DNA of 51,465 nt, taken from contig JAUZOM010000005.1 of NCBI GenBank assembly GCA_030706465.1, positions 1-51,465 of the forward strand, in the 5' to 3' direction. The stretch is from Bacteroidota bacterium. GTDB taxonomy: Bacteria > Bacteroidota > Bacteroidia > Bacteroidales > Paludibacteraceae. Of the stretch, positions 8,195 to 16,538 are shown in pieces; position 1 is the first letter of the stretch, and every line of letters begins with the position of its first letter. Made by a program: the position numbers and the translations under genes. The notes below the pieces were generated by a model. It ran no database searches. It was not told the origin of the DNA and saw nothing but the letters and a program-made list of their open reading frames with translations.

Positions 8195-9568
8195 TTAATT
8201 CTTTAATTGCTTATTTCCGGCGGTATCTTTCCCTAGTAATTTCTCTAAATCGGATTTTGCTGAAAGATAATCGAAAATAGATTGATTGTATGATAATCCG
8301 GCTGTAATATAGGCCAACTCCGAGTCGGTAATATCCAGATACGTTCCTGAGCCTACATCATATCTTTTTTGCGAAATTGACACTGCTTTTTCGGCCTGAC
8401 GTAAGCCTTCCTTGTTTGAACTTATCTTTTGCATGGCCTTTTTAATGTTATCCAAACAAGATATCACCTGTAATTCCAAACTTCGCCGCAGATTATCACG
8501 TTGATCCTTCAACTCATCAATTTGAATTTGCAGTTGTTTTTCTTTATAGAGTCTTGTTCCTCCCTGAAAAATAGGGATTGAAACAGATAAACCGGCAGAA
8601 GAAACCGGAAACCAGGAATAAGTTGATAAAGGTACGCCACTATTTCCCATTGACTGATACTGATAACTAAAGCTGGCTGCTAAAGTTGGCCACCAAGCTG
8701 CTTTTTGAATCATAAGCGTATGATTCAACTGTTTTGCTTTGATATCAAATTGATTCAAATCTGTGTTGGTATGCAAAGTCGTTGTGTCGATTGCCAATAC
8801 ATCGCCATACATATTCGTTTCGAAGTCAGCCAAACTACCTTCGACTTTTAATCCGGTAAACATATCCATTCCAATAAGCATTTTTAATTGCAGGATACTC
8901 ATATTTACGGCTGTTTCAGCTGAAACAACATTCGATTGCGCATTTCTTACCTGAACATCAGCACGTATCCATTCAAATTCCGAGACAGTTCCCTGTTTAA
9001 ATTTGTTTTGGATTATACGGGCATTTTCAACTGTATTCTCATAACTTCTTCTAAATACGTTATATGAATCCTGCGCTAATAATATTCCATAATAAGCTTT
9101 CGTTACCTGGTTTATCAAGGAGAGCTTTGACGATCTGGAAGACTCAAGTGCTAATTGCGCATCAAGTTTTGTCATCTTCAATGTTGCCCATAAAGTGGGC
9201 GAAATAATTGGGAGACTAGCTGAAATGCCAAACCCAAATGAATTATCGGGAACAAACCCGGGAATTATTGTACCGGCCGGTAATCCAAACATGGCAACCG
9301 GTAAAATCATCTTTTGCGATTCAATTGATCTGGAATATGTTCCTCCGGCAGAGATATTGGGAAACAATGCCGCGAATTTCTCTTTTTTAGAATAATCCAC
9401 CCGAATGATTTCTTTATCCGACACTTTTATAGTCGGGCTCTGACTCAAGGCAATCTCCAATGCTTTTGGCAACGAGACCTTCAAAGTATCCTGTGCTTTT
9501 AATGCCATAAATGGCAACATACAAATCATTGCTGTTACCAATACATTTTTTTTACTAAATAGTTTCAC
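8195..9568 (-). CDS. TolC-family outer-membrane efflux channel
   Basis: 457 residues with a Sec signal ending at about KAQD (residue 27). The sequence shows the internal two-fold repeat of TolC/OprM proteins: long amphipathic helices rich in Ala, Gln and Ser (for example the segments around TKAYYGILLAQDSYN and KRYDVGSGTYLDITDSELAY) flanking short outer-membrane strands (SFSYQYQSMG, GLSVSIPIFQGG). Y/F-G-S-G-T-Y-L is the usual outer-membrane efflux protein signature. No lipobox is present, so it is TolC-like rather than OprM-like in anchoring. It is the first structural gene of the efflux operon, downstream of the TetR gene. Confidence 0.93.
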   Translation of the reverse strand: MKLFSKKNVLVTAMICMLPFMALKAQDTLKVSLPKALEIALSQSPTIKVSDKEIIRVDYSKKEKFAALFPNISAGGTYSRSIESQKMILPVAMFGLPAGTIIPGFVPDNSFGFGISASLPIISPTLWATLKMTKLDAQLALESSRSSKLSLINQVTKAYYGILLAQDSYNVFRRSYENTVENARIIQNKFKQGTVSEFEWIRADVQVRNAQSNVVSAETAVNMSILQLKMLIGMDMFTGLKVEGSLADFETNMYGDVLAIDTTTLHTNTDLNQFDIKAKQLNHTLMIQKAAWWPTLAASFSYQYQSMGNSGVPLSTYSWFPVSSAGLSVSIPIFQGGTRLYKEKQLQIQIDELKDQRDNLRRSLELQVISCLDNIKKAMQKISSNKEGLRQAEKAVSISQKRYDVGSGTYLDITDSELAYITAGLSYNQSIFDYLSAKSDLEKLLGKDTAGNKQLKN

Positions 9569-9802
9569 AATCTTATTCTAAATTAATTATTAAATATCTA
9601 TCAAAAATTATTATACGAAAGATTATATCCTTGAAATTTTTCACAAAAATATGTCCAAACAATCCATATGTCCGATAAAAAATCGATGAAATACCTTTTT
9701 TATACGATGAACAAAAGAAATAAAGTCTTAAATCCGGATCCACAATCTATTCTTCATCCCCAAAATACGGAACAAGTCAATTCCAAATTAGACAAGAGAT
9801 TT

Positions 9803-10417
9803 TTACCTTTCGAGTTCTGAAGTTGTTTGTTCCTTCATGTAACGTAATCCTTTTTCATTCGCAATAAAATGAATCATCAAATCAATGAAAAATTCAACTA
9901 ATCGCTTCTTTGTATATTTTTTGGATGATTGTTGCATCATTTCGAAGATGTTCTTAATTTGAAGGGAATGAAATAATGAGATAAGTTCAACGTCCAAATC
10001 TTCCCGGTAATAACCTTCGGCAATTCCCTGGCGTAAGTTCATTTCGAACCCCTGCCTTATTTCACTTCTTCTTTGTGATTCATGCTTTTCAAAAACCTTA
10101 GGATAGTATTTTTGTAAATCATAACACATCGATTGAGATTCAACCTCTAACGACTTCTTTATCTCCTTAATTATAAGTATTAATGAATCTATTGCGTTTT
10201 TATTCTTGAAGAGTTTGAGAAATTTATCATAATTGTTCTTCTTTTGCAGGGTCAAAACAGCATCCACAAGATCTTCCTTTTGTGGAAAATAAAGGTAAAA
10301 GGTTTTTTTTGAAATATGCAACTCATTACAAACATTGTCTATTGACACACTACGAATTCCAAATTGCTCAAATAAGCGACTCGCAACTAAAACAATATTT
10401 TCTTGCTGTATTTCCAT
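9803..10417 (-). CDS. TetR/AcrR-family transcriptional regulator
   Basis: 204 residues. The N-terminal DNA-binding domain contains the helix-turn-helix SIDNVCNELHISKKTFYLYF followed by PQKEDLV, the canonical TetR pattern. The C-terminal two thirds are helical and variable, as expected for the ligand pocket. It lies upstream of the TolC/AcrA/AcrB genes in the same direction with a 234-bp gap. It is probably their repressor, released by a pump substrate; this is inference from gene order. I see no convincing palindromic operator. Two copies of TTATACGA (9611-9618 and 9700-9707) are the only repeats noted in the gap. Confidence 0.9.
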   Translation of the reverse strand: MEIQQENIVLVASRLFEQFGIRSVSIDNVCNELHISKKTFYLYFPQKEDLVDAVLTLQKKNNYDKFLKLFKNKNAIDSLILIIKEIKKSLEVESQSMCYDLQKYYPKVFEKHESQRRSEIRQGFEMNLRQGIAEGYYREDLDVELISLFHSLQIKNIFEMMQQSSKKYTKKRLVEFFIDLMIHFIANEKGLRYMKEQTTSELER

Positions 10418-10440
10418 TAAGGTATATTATCAAATTTCAG

Positions 10441-10473
10441 CAAAATTATAAAATTATTTATTCATACTACAAT
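10441..10473 (-). promoter_or_regulatory. Candidate promoter of the tetR gene
   Basis: On the minus strand TAATTTTG (10441-10448) fits the -7 consensus TAnnTTTG. ATTG (10470-10473) lies 21 nt upstream as a possible -33 box. It is about 25 nt from the ATG at 10417, a typical short leader. Confidence 0.5.
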
Positions 10474-10598
10474 TTATTGATGTATTTTTTAGAACAAGAT
10501 TCCAAACGACATAATACACAATTGATATATAGATATTTAAATTTAAAACATAGAAACTATATTTTAGTCACAGTTTCCAAGTTTCCCTTAATAGCTAA

Positions 10599-10624
10599 AA
10601 AAGCCCTGAAAAATCAGGGCTTTT
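10599..10624 (-). terminator. Terminator of the wza-wzc operon
   Basis: Perfect 11-bp stem AAAAGCCCTGA / TCAGGGCTTTT with a 4-nt loop, 20 bp after the wzc stop codon. It separates the capsule pair from the tetR gene, which reads the same way. Confidence 0.85.
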
Positions 10625-10644
10625 AAGTTTAAGTTAAATGCTAT

Positions 10645-13008
10645 TTATTTCCGAATTTTATTAATTAAATTCATTTTCTCGGCAGAATCAGTCTTGTGAT
10701 GTCTTTGTCCATAGCCGTAACCATAACCGTAACCCGAACTTTCATCAGTTCCATTTAAGATAACAGACATATTATTTAGCTTGTTATGTTCATAAATTTC
10801 ATTTATCAACGTACACGCTTCCCGTGGAGTATAATTCTGACGGGCAACATAAACGCAGTTATCAGCTAATCTGTTAAGCAAATATGTATCAGAGACCAAA
10901 CCAATAGGCGCAGAGTCAATAATAATATAATCATACATTTCCCGTAATTGCAGAAATAAATCATCTAACCGTTGATTCATCATTAATTCTGCCGGATTCG
11001 GTGGAACCGGTCCTGCCGGAATTACGTCAAGATAAGGATGCAAATCGGAAGGGACAATAATATCTTCCGCTATGTAACTTTCATCAGAGATATAGATAGT
11101 AATACCCTTTTCTTTGGACAAATGCAGATAATTTCCTAACATAGGACTTCGGATATCCAATCCAACTAAAATCACTTTCTTTTTCAATAAAGCAAAAGTC
11201 ATAGCCAGATTAATAGCCGTAAATGATTTTCCCTCCCCACTAATGCTTGATGTAATTAAAATGACCGGTTTTTCCTTTCCAGCCAACATAAATTGTATAT
11301 TCGTTCGAATAATCCTGAACATTTCAACAATGGGAGTCGTCAAGCCTTCACGAACCACAACAATACCAGCATCTTTTTTCAATCCAATGGAGCCCAGGTA
11401 AGGTACTTTAATCAAGCGTTTTAATTCTTTACTATCCAGTATCTTATTGTTTAGCAAATCGGCAACATAAATATAAACCATTGGCAATATAATACCCAGC
11501 AATAGTGCCAAAAAATAAATCATCGTTCTTTTTGGTGATACCGGTGCCAGGGAAGAATAGGCGGGATCAATCGTTTTGGCCGATGGAATGGTACTTGCTA
11601 AACTCAGGGCATTCTCTTCTCTCTTTTGCAACAAAAACAGATATAACTTGGATTTTATCTCTTTCTGTCGAAGTATTTCGGTCAACTCCCTTTCTTGGGT
11701 GGGCACCCCATTTATTCTGGAATTAAACTGGGATGTTTTCCCTAACACATCTTTCTTCGCTATTTTTAATCCATCTTTAATGCTGGCAATACTGACAATA
11801 ATGCTGTTTCTCTGCTCTTTTAACTGTTGTTCCATTTGCATTAAAACAGGATTCCTTTCATTTGTTGTACGCAAAAGTTTCATCCGTTCCAATAATTCTT
11901 TATTATAATCCGCCATTAATTGAAGCAAGGATTTGTCTTCAATTCCTAAGTTAGCAGGGACCAAATCATAATGGTGCTTATTATCTTTTACATAAGCTTC
12001 AATATAACCTACCAGATTCAATTGGGTCTCCAACCCGGCTAATTTAGTATCATATTCACTGGCCGATTGCAAAAAGATATCGGCATCAGTGGTAATATCG
12101 GTCAGCTTATTCTTCTTCTTATAATTTTCCACGTTCATTTCTACATCCAACAATTCAGTACCAATCAATTTAATACGCTCCTGAACAAATGCAGCAGTAC
12201 TGGTGGCGATCAGATTTTTATCAATAACAGCGTCCTGATTGTATAATTCTATTAATTTGTCCAGAACAGCTTCCGATTTCTTCGGGCAAGCCGAAACGGT
12301 GGAAACATTAATAGCATTGGACTTCTTGGTTGCAGAATTTGCTTTAATGGACGAACAATAAGCATCTGTCAACAACCGAGTAGAATTGGATATAATTTTA
12401 AACGAATCACCTACTTTAATAGGAAGAATTTGTTGAAATTTAAAAGCACCCAATGGAGTATTGATCGTTTTATTTAAATCTGGGACTTCATACCTTTCTG
12501 AGAATCGACCTGATTTAAAATCAATTTGATAACCAGCATCTTTTCTTTTAAGTTTAAATAAAACCGATTGTTTGACCGTATCGTTAAATAATGGTGGAGT
12601 GATTAGTTTTAAAGGAGTCAACGGATAAATTTCATCGTATCTCAGTCCATTCTTTTCATAATATTCCGTTTCAATTCCAAGAGATTTAATAACATTCGTC
12701 ATTAATGTTTTGGAAGACAATAATTGAATCTCATCTTCCACTTCCTTTGAAGTACCGGATACTCCACCCAATCCATCGAGCATGGACATATCAAGCAGCC
12801 CGCTTTTTGAATTGTCTTTCCGAATCAAAATGGTAGTTTGAACGTCAAATTGTTCATTGGTAGTCTTTAAATAAAAGTAAGCAATGGCAAGACAAACTAT
12901 AACAGAGATCAAAAACCAATGCCATTTCTGTAAGTATTTGATAAGTATTTCTCTTATATTAATAATCTCAGTATTCGAAGAGTTTAAGTCGGGGGTATTA
13001 TTTTCCAT
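10645..13008 (-). CDS. Wzc-like chain-length regulator / BY-kinase (tyrosine autokinase)
   Basis: 787 residues. A first TM (about 30-48) precedes a periplasmic Wzz/GNVR coiled-coil region, then a second TM (about 496-518) and a cytoplasmic BY-kinase domain. That domain has Walker A SGEGKS (590-595), Walker A' VGLDIRSP (615-622) and Walker B IIIDSAP (695-701). The C-terminal tail has a Tyr cluster with four Tyr alternating with Gly (Tyr760-766), then QRHHK. In Wzc-type proteins such tyrosines are autophosphorylated and control polymer assembly and export. It is 50 bp downstream of the wza gene and ends at a strong terminator. No glycosyltransferase, flippase or polymerase gene is in view, so the polysaccharide made with this pair is encoded elsewhere or beyond reach. 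Confidence 0.93.
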   Translation of the reverse strand: MENNTPDLNSSNTEIINIREILIKYLQKWHWFLISVIVCLAIAYFYLKTTNEQFDVQTTILIRKDNSKSGLLDMSMLDGLGGVSGTSKEVEDEIQLLSSKTLMTNVIKSLGIETEYYEKNGLRYDEIYPLTPLKLITPPLFNDTVKQSVLFKLKRKDAGYQIDFKSGRFSERYEVPDLNKTINTPLGAFKFQQILPIKVGDSFKIISNSTRLLTDAYCSSIKANSATKKSNAINVSTVSACPKKSEAVLDKLIELYNQDAVIDKNLIATSTAAFVQERIKLIGTELLDVEMNVENYKKKNKLTDITTDADIFLQSASEYDTKLAGLETQLNLVGYIEAYVKDNKHHYDLVPANLGIEDKSLLQLMADYNKELLERMKLLRTTNERNPVLMQMEQQLKEQRNSIIVSIASIKDGLKIAKKDVLGKTSQFNSRINGVPTQERELTEILRQKEIKSKLYLFLLQKREENALSLASTIPSAKTIDPAYSSLAPVSPKRTMIYFLALLLGIILPMVYIYVADLLNNKILDSKELKRLIKVPYLGSIGLKKDAGIVVVREGLTTPIVEMFRIIRTNIQFMLAGKEKPVILITSSISGEGKSFTAINLAMTFALLKKKVILVGLDIRSPMLGNYLHLSKEKGITIYISDESYIAEDIIVPSDLHPYLDVIPAGPVPPNPAELMMNQRLDDLFLQLREMYDYIIIDSAPIGLVSDTYLLNRLADNCVYVARQNYTPREACTLINEIYEHNKLNNMSVILNGTDESSGYGYGYGYGQRHHKTDSAEKMNLINKIRK

Positions 13009-13058
13009 GCTTTTAAAATACTTTAAAAAAAAGTGAGGTTACGTTTCTTTTAAAACTT

Positions 13059-13847
13059 TTAGTTTTTTGTTATTGAATAGATTACAGCAACGACAGTTGC
13101 AATGGTCGATGCAGCAGACAAATAGAGGGACGTATTTTGGGAGGCTACTGATTTTACTGAACTTGGTTCAACATAAATAACATCATTTTGTTGCAGGTAA
13201 TAATACGGGGATTTAAAAACATCATCCGAATTTAAATTTAATCTGACAAATTCCAGTTTGCCATTATTTTCCCTGGTTATCAGCACATTGTTCCTTTTTC
13301 CATAGATAGTCATATCTCCAGCCAAACCCAATGCGTCCAATATGGTTACGCGTTCATTGCTGATAGAATACTGACCGGGTCGTAAAACTTCCCCTAAAAC
13401 TGTCACCTTGTAATTCATAAATTGAATAGTAATGATGGCATTCTTCAAATAGGGTGAAAGCTGATCGTTTAGATATTTAATAGCCTGTGACTTAGTAAGT
13501 CCGGCTAGTTTTATAGTTCCAATGACTGGAAAACTGATATTTCCGTTGATATCCACCAAATAGGATTGTAAGGTTGGTGCTGAATATAATTGGTCGCTAC
13601 CCGGGGTGGCGTATGAAACTAAAGGAAGGTTAAACGGTGCTACGGCCAACGGATCCAGACCCGTAACCGTTATTGAAAGCATATCGCCTGAGCAGATCCG
13701 GGCTTCATGTATTTTATTAAACTTTTTATTAATCGAGTCAGCTGAATTGGAATTTACGCCATAAAAATAAGCGACTTCCTTTTGTGTGGTACAACCGACA
13801 AATGCCAGTACAAATACAACTAAAAATAAATAAAAGGTTTTCTTCAT
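13059..13847 (-). CDS. Wza-like polysaccharide export lipoprotein
   Basis: 262 residues from ATG 13847. It starts MKKTFYLFLVVFVLAF with lipobox FVGC, so it is an outer-membrane lipoprotein. An upstream in-frame ATG (13871) would add MLYKLMLY before the signal and is less likely. The body has the poly-export domain (ICSGDMLSITVTGLDPLA, then SYLVDINGNISFPVIGTIKLAG with SQAIKYLNDQL) followed by a SLBB-like domain (KVTVLGEVLRPGQYSISNERVTILDALGLAGD). The end is a short hydrophobic helix. It should form the outer-membrane exit pore partnered by the Wzc-like kinase encoded next. A good TAnnTTTG promoter lies about 110 bp upstream. Confidence 0.93.
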   Translation of the reverse strand: MKKTFYLFLVVFVLAFVGCTTQKEVAYFYGVNSNSADSINKKFNKIHEARICSGDMLSITVTGLDPLAVAPFNLPLVSYATPGSDQLYSAPTLQSYLVDINGNISFPVIGTIKLAGLTKSQAIKYLNDQLSPYLKNAIITIQFMNYKVTVLGEVLRPGQYSISNERVTILDALGLAGDMTIYGKRNNVLITRENNGKLEFVRLNLNSDDVFKSPYYYLQQNDVIYVEPSSVKSVASQNTSLYLSAASTIATVVAVIYSITKN

Positions 13848-13955
13848 GTAAAGCATTAATTTATATAACATTGAGAACGGTTAAACTTTCTAATGGATGA
13901 AACTGACAAAACTCAGTAACTTAATTTGACTGATCCTACTACAAAAAAGAAGCTA

Positions 13956-13963
13956 CAAAGATA
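13956..13963 (-). promoter_or_regulatory. -7 box of the wza-wzc promoter
   Basis: On the minus strand this reads TATCTTTG, an exact -7 consensus. CTTG (13984-13987) 20 nt upstream is a partial -33 box. It gives a leader of about 100 nt before the ATG at 13847. Confidence 0.65.
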
Positions 13964-14361
13964 CCTTAATCCACAAGAACAAACAAGTCTATCTGGTAAA
14001 ATAGTAAAATATTTTTTAATAAAAATTGAAAACTCGTGTTAAATTACATATAAATTCTTTTCCCCAAAATTGCTAATTGCGAACAATTAATGCGATAGAA
14101 ATCGTTCCCCTAAAGAATTTGGGTAGATTTGGCTACATCAAAAAGAGTCTAACACAAAACGAAAAAAAATTAAAAATAGTATTTTATCAACTTAATTCTG
14201 TGAAAAAATATGTCTCTATAACGTTTGGGGTGGGTAATTGAAATACCATTAATATTCATTTCTCCGTAGGAGAAAACTGTAGATAGCCTGTACCTGGTTT
14301 TTAAATTCAACAATTCAATGATTCGATGATTCATCCTCCTCGCATCCTATTCTGTTCTCAT

Positions 14362-14491
14362 TTTAGGTAAACTTATACCATTACCTGGGATAAATCAGGG
14401 ATAATCCATAGATAACCCATATCATTAATGATATGGGTCATCTATGGGATATCTATGGGACATCTATAGGTTAACTATGGGAAAACCTAAA
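14362..14491. repeat. 11-bp periodic array with central dyad, array B (divergent unit)
   Basis: The centre is a perfect 22-nt palindrome at 14416-14437 (half-site CCCATATCATT). To its right 11-bp units follow: GGTCATCTATG, GGATATCTATG, GGACATCTATA, GGTTAACTATG. To its left are inverted relatives (ATCCATAGATA with upstream CAGGGATA). Outer ends are TTTAGGT (14362-14368) and ACCTAAA (14485-14491). The unit differs from the other three arrays, but period, dyad and ends are the same. Confidence 0.75.
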
Positions 14492-14765
14492 CTAAGATGC
14501 GACCGGACATAGACATGATGCCGATTAGACTGTAAGATGTGGTGAATCGGATAGTTCTTTTCGAAGGAGTAAACGAATGCTCTAACTGGAACCATCAGAC
14601 TCTAAATTCGGTACTTCATAACCTGGGATCGGGATAAGGAATAATCCTATTCGGCAGTAAATCCTTCTACCCCGGATTTGTAGCGAGGGGCTCATGGTGA
14701 TTTATTTATAACACCTGATCATTTCTACAGGGAACCTTCCGGGTTGCACCTCTTGTATAATCAAA

Positions 14766-14806
14766 AAGTCCCTAAAAGCAGATTCAAGATTTGTTTTTAG
14801 GGGCTT
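14766..14806 (-). terminator. Orphan terminator-like hairpin
   Basis: A 15-bp stem with two G-U wobbles joins 14766-14780 and 14792-14806 (core CCCTAAAA/TTTTAGGG). On the minus strand it is followed by a T run, as in an intrinsic terminator. No gene reads into it from the right, so it may end an unannotated short transcript or be a relic. Confidence 0.4.
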
Positions 14807-15151
14807 ATTGGAAAGAGTTGCCATTGATGTGTTGACAGCCACTTTAAATCAGTCAAAGAGTGCAGAGTTATTGTGTTGTGGGGTTAATGTTGTCATCAAT
14901 ATCATTCAGACGTTGTACCCGCACAAATAAGGATAGAATCAGGAATAGGATCTGTTTTATTTCGGGTAAACTCAATTTTGATTACCCACCTTATTGGTTA
15001 TAGAGCCTAAAATATATCCTCATTTATTTCTGATATCAAATCAATATGTTTTATTCTCTTGATTGTTATTAACAGGTGGTGCATAATCTGCGATAAGTAA
15101 TTGCATTCCATAAAGAATGTGTGTCTTTAATTTCTCTCTTTTACGAAATGG

Positions 15152-15345
15152 TTCTACCGGATAAGTTATAGAAATAAGTCTGAATTATCCTGAAATAGCT
15201 GATTAGCAATCCTTGTTGTTTAATGAAAAATTTTAATTGAATGACTCAACCCATACCGAAACGATCTGGATGCAGAATCAAAAAATTAATTTCAATAAAT
15301 AACAGAAGCCGCAAGATCTTCTACAACCTTTCTGGTAAAACCAAT
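15152..15345 (+). repeat. Dispersed repeat element, copy B (short form without the array)
   Basis: The first 146 bp match copy D (39597-39744) and inverted copy A. Shared blocks are CTACCGGA, GAATTATCCTGAAA, GATTAGC, GTTTAATGAA, ATACC and AAAAATTAATTTCAATAA. Immediately after, 15297-15345 matches the far end of copy D (40122-40167): AATAACAG, GATCTTC.ACAACCT and GG.AAAACC. The roughly 375 bp between these in copy D, including the 11-bp array, are absent here. Confidence 0.7.
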
Positions 15346-15688
15346 GGAATAAAAAACTACAGAATAGAAATTACATCAATTCTGTTAAACCTTATACAAA
15401 CAACATCCCGTTTATTTTGAATCCTCCGATTCCATCTGAATCAAATAAATGAGAAACAGGACTAAAGAAAATTGAGGAGAGAAACTGATTATCTAATTTT
15501 TCTATAAAAAAGCTTTTGTTCGTTATCAATTAAGAACCCATATATCAACAGATTGTAAAACGCTGAAATAATTTTGTATTTTTTTTTAATAATTCTTTCA
15601 AATTTATTTTGTAAATTAAAAAGATTGCTGTATGTTTATTGCACTTTTAGTAATTACTATTTTACAAACAATTCTAATACTTATTGTC

Positions 15689-15943
15689 ATGACAAAAACG
15701 ATAACATTCAACGAACTACGAAGAGTGAAGGATGCGCTTCCAGCCGGTAGTATGACCAAGATCGCAGAAGAACTTGGTCTGGAAAAAGAAACAGTGCGTA
15801 ATTATTTTGGTGGACACGATTATAAAGATGGGAAAAGTTGTGGAGTTCATATAGAACCGGGGCCTGATGGGGGATTAGTAATGCTAGATGATACTAAAAT
15901 TTTAGATATTGCAAAACGTATTTTAACTGAACAAGGAGAATAA
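15689..15943 (+). CDS. Small helix-turn-helix DNA-binding protein
   Basis: 84 residues from ATG 15689 (MTKTITFNELRRVKDALP). The centre contains a clear HTH-like segment, GSMTKIAEELGLEKETVRNYFGG. It is followed by a GVHIEPGPDGGLVMLDDTKIL stretch and a short C-terminal helix. Proteins of this short type are conserved in Bacteroidales as putative DNA-binding proteins of unknown target. An in-frame ATG at 15632 would add 19 very hydrophobic residues, which would place an HTH protein on a membrane; the lack of coding character there and the usual family start favour 15689. A terminator hairpin follows (15963-15993). The binding site is unknown. Confidence 0.8.
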   Translation: MTKTITFNELRRVKDALPAGSMTKIAEELGLEKETVRNYFGGHDYKDGKSCGVHIEPGPDGGLVMLDDTKILDIAKRILTEQGE

Positions 15944-15962
15944 TTGTCCAAATATTTATTGT

Positions 15963-15999
15963 GAAAGCAGTGACATGGCATCTCACTGCTTTCTTTTTT
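15963..15999 (+). terminator. Terminator of the HTH gene
   Basis: Perfect 11-bp stem GAAAGCAGTGA (15963-15973) / TCACTGCTTTC (15983-15993), then seven T. It is 20 bp after the stop codon. Confidence 0.88.
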
Positions 16000-16038
16000 T
16001 GGAAAATAGGCTTGAGAAACTTGAAGAGGCAAATTAAC

Positions 16039-16046
16039 TGTCTTTG
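16039..16046 (+). promoter_or_regulatory. Candidate -7 box before the HIT gene
   Basis: TGTCTTTG is one base off TAnnTTTG and lies 23 bp before the ATG, just after the terminator of the HTH gene. TTG at 16012-16014 or 16021-16023 could be the -33 element; spacing is not ideal. It would drive the HIT-rsmF-MBL-DUF6340-DUF4301 run. Confidence 0.4.
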
Positions 16047-16069
16047 AAACAAAATTTAAAATATGACTT

Positions 16070-16522
16070 ATGGATAAATCATCAGATTGCTTGTACTTTC
16101 AACGAAATGAATTACAAAAAAATTTAATGATTGAAATTTGTGACTTATACACTTCGACGCTTTTTTTATTTAAAGAACAAAGTTATCCCGGTCGTTGCGT
16201 TGTAGCTTATAAAGGCCATGTTAAAGAACTTTTTGAGCTTTCGGAACCAGACCGAAACGCATTTATGAAAGATGTTTGTCTGGCTGCTGAGGCAGTGCAG
16301 AAAGCTTTTTCACCGGCTAAAATTAATTACGGAGCATATTCAGACAAATTACCTCATTTGCATTTCCATATAGTGCCTAAACAGGAAGAAGGATTGGATT
16401 TCGGAGGAACCTTTGAAATGAATCCTCAACAGATTTACCTGACCGAATCCGAACAGGCAGAGACAGTTAAAAAGATTGTTTCTGCACTTTCATATAAAAA
16501 ACAGACAAAACCTTCCAAGTAA
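16070..16522 (+). CDS. HIT-family nucleotide hydrolase/transferase
   Basis: 150 residues. The histidine triad is intact: PHLHFHIVPK, with His96, His98 and His100. Upstream is the usual FKEQSYPGRCVVAYKGHVKEL strand-loop and a helix that includes FMKDVCLAAEAVQKAF. HIT proteins hydrolyse or transfer nucleotide monophosphates from substrates such as Ap4A or adenylylated amines; which one is used here cannot be read from sequence. It is the first gene of a plus-strand run, 16 bp ahead of the rRNA methyltransferase gene, so the two are likely cotranscribed. Confidence 0.9.
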   Translation: MDKSSDCLYFQRNELQKNLMIEICDLYTSTLFLFKEQSYPGRCVVAYKGHVKELFELSEPDRNAFMKDVCLAAEAVQKAFSPAKINYGAYSDKLPHLHFHIVPKQEEGLDFGGTFEMNPQQIYLTESEQAETVKKIVSALSYKKQTKPSK

Positions 16523-16538
16523 TATCAAATAACATTCC

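Larger units (their letters stand above)
13964..15688. other. Gene-free island B between divergent wza and HTH genes
   Basis: More than 1.6 kb without a credible gene. It contains 11-bp array B (14362-14491), a hairpin at 14766-14806 and copy B of the dispersed repeat (15152-15345). The stretch 14500-14760 has mixed composition and might be decayed sequence; I could not assign it. A 40-codon minus-strand frame (14702-14824) overlaps the hairpin and is not convincing. Confidence 0.55.

Noticed and set aside
9569-9802. TetR operator formed by two TTATACGA copies
   Set aside because: The copies are direct, 89 bp apart and not palindromic, which does not fit a TetR site well.
14702-14824. Minus-strand 40-codon frame beginning MATLSNKPLK
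   Set aside because: It contains the hairpin at 14766-14806, matches no family I know and has no promoter; probably chance.
15632-15688. Membrane-anchored version of the HTH protein starting at 15632
   Set aside because: The added residues are only a hydrophobic AT-rich stretch; the family-like start is MTKTITF at 15689.
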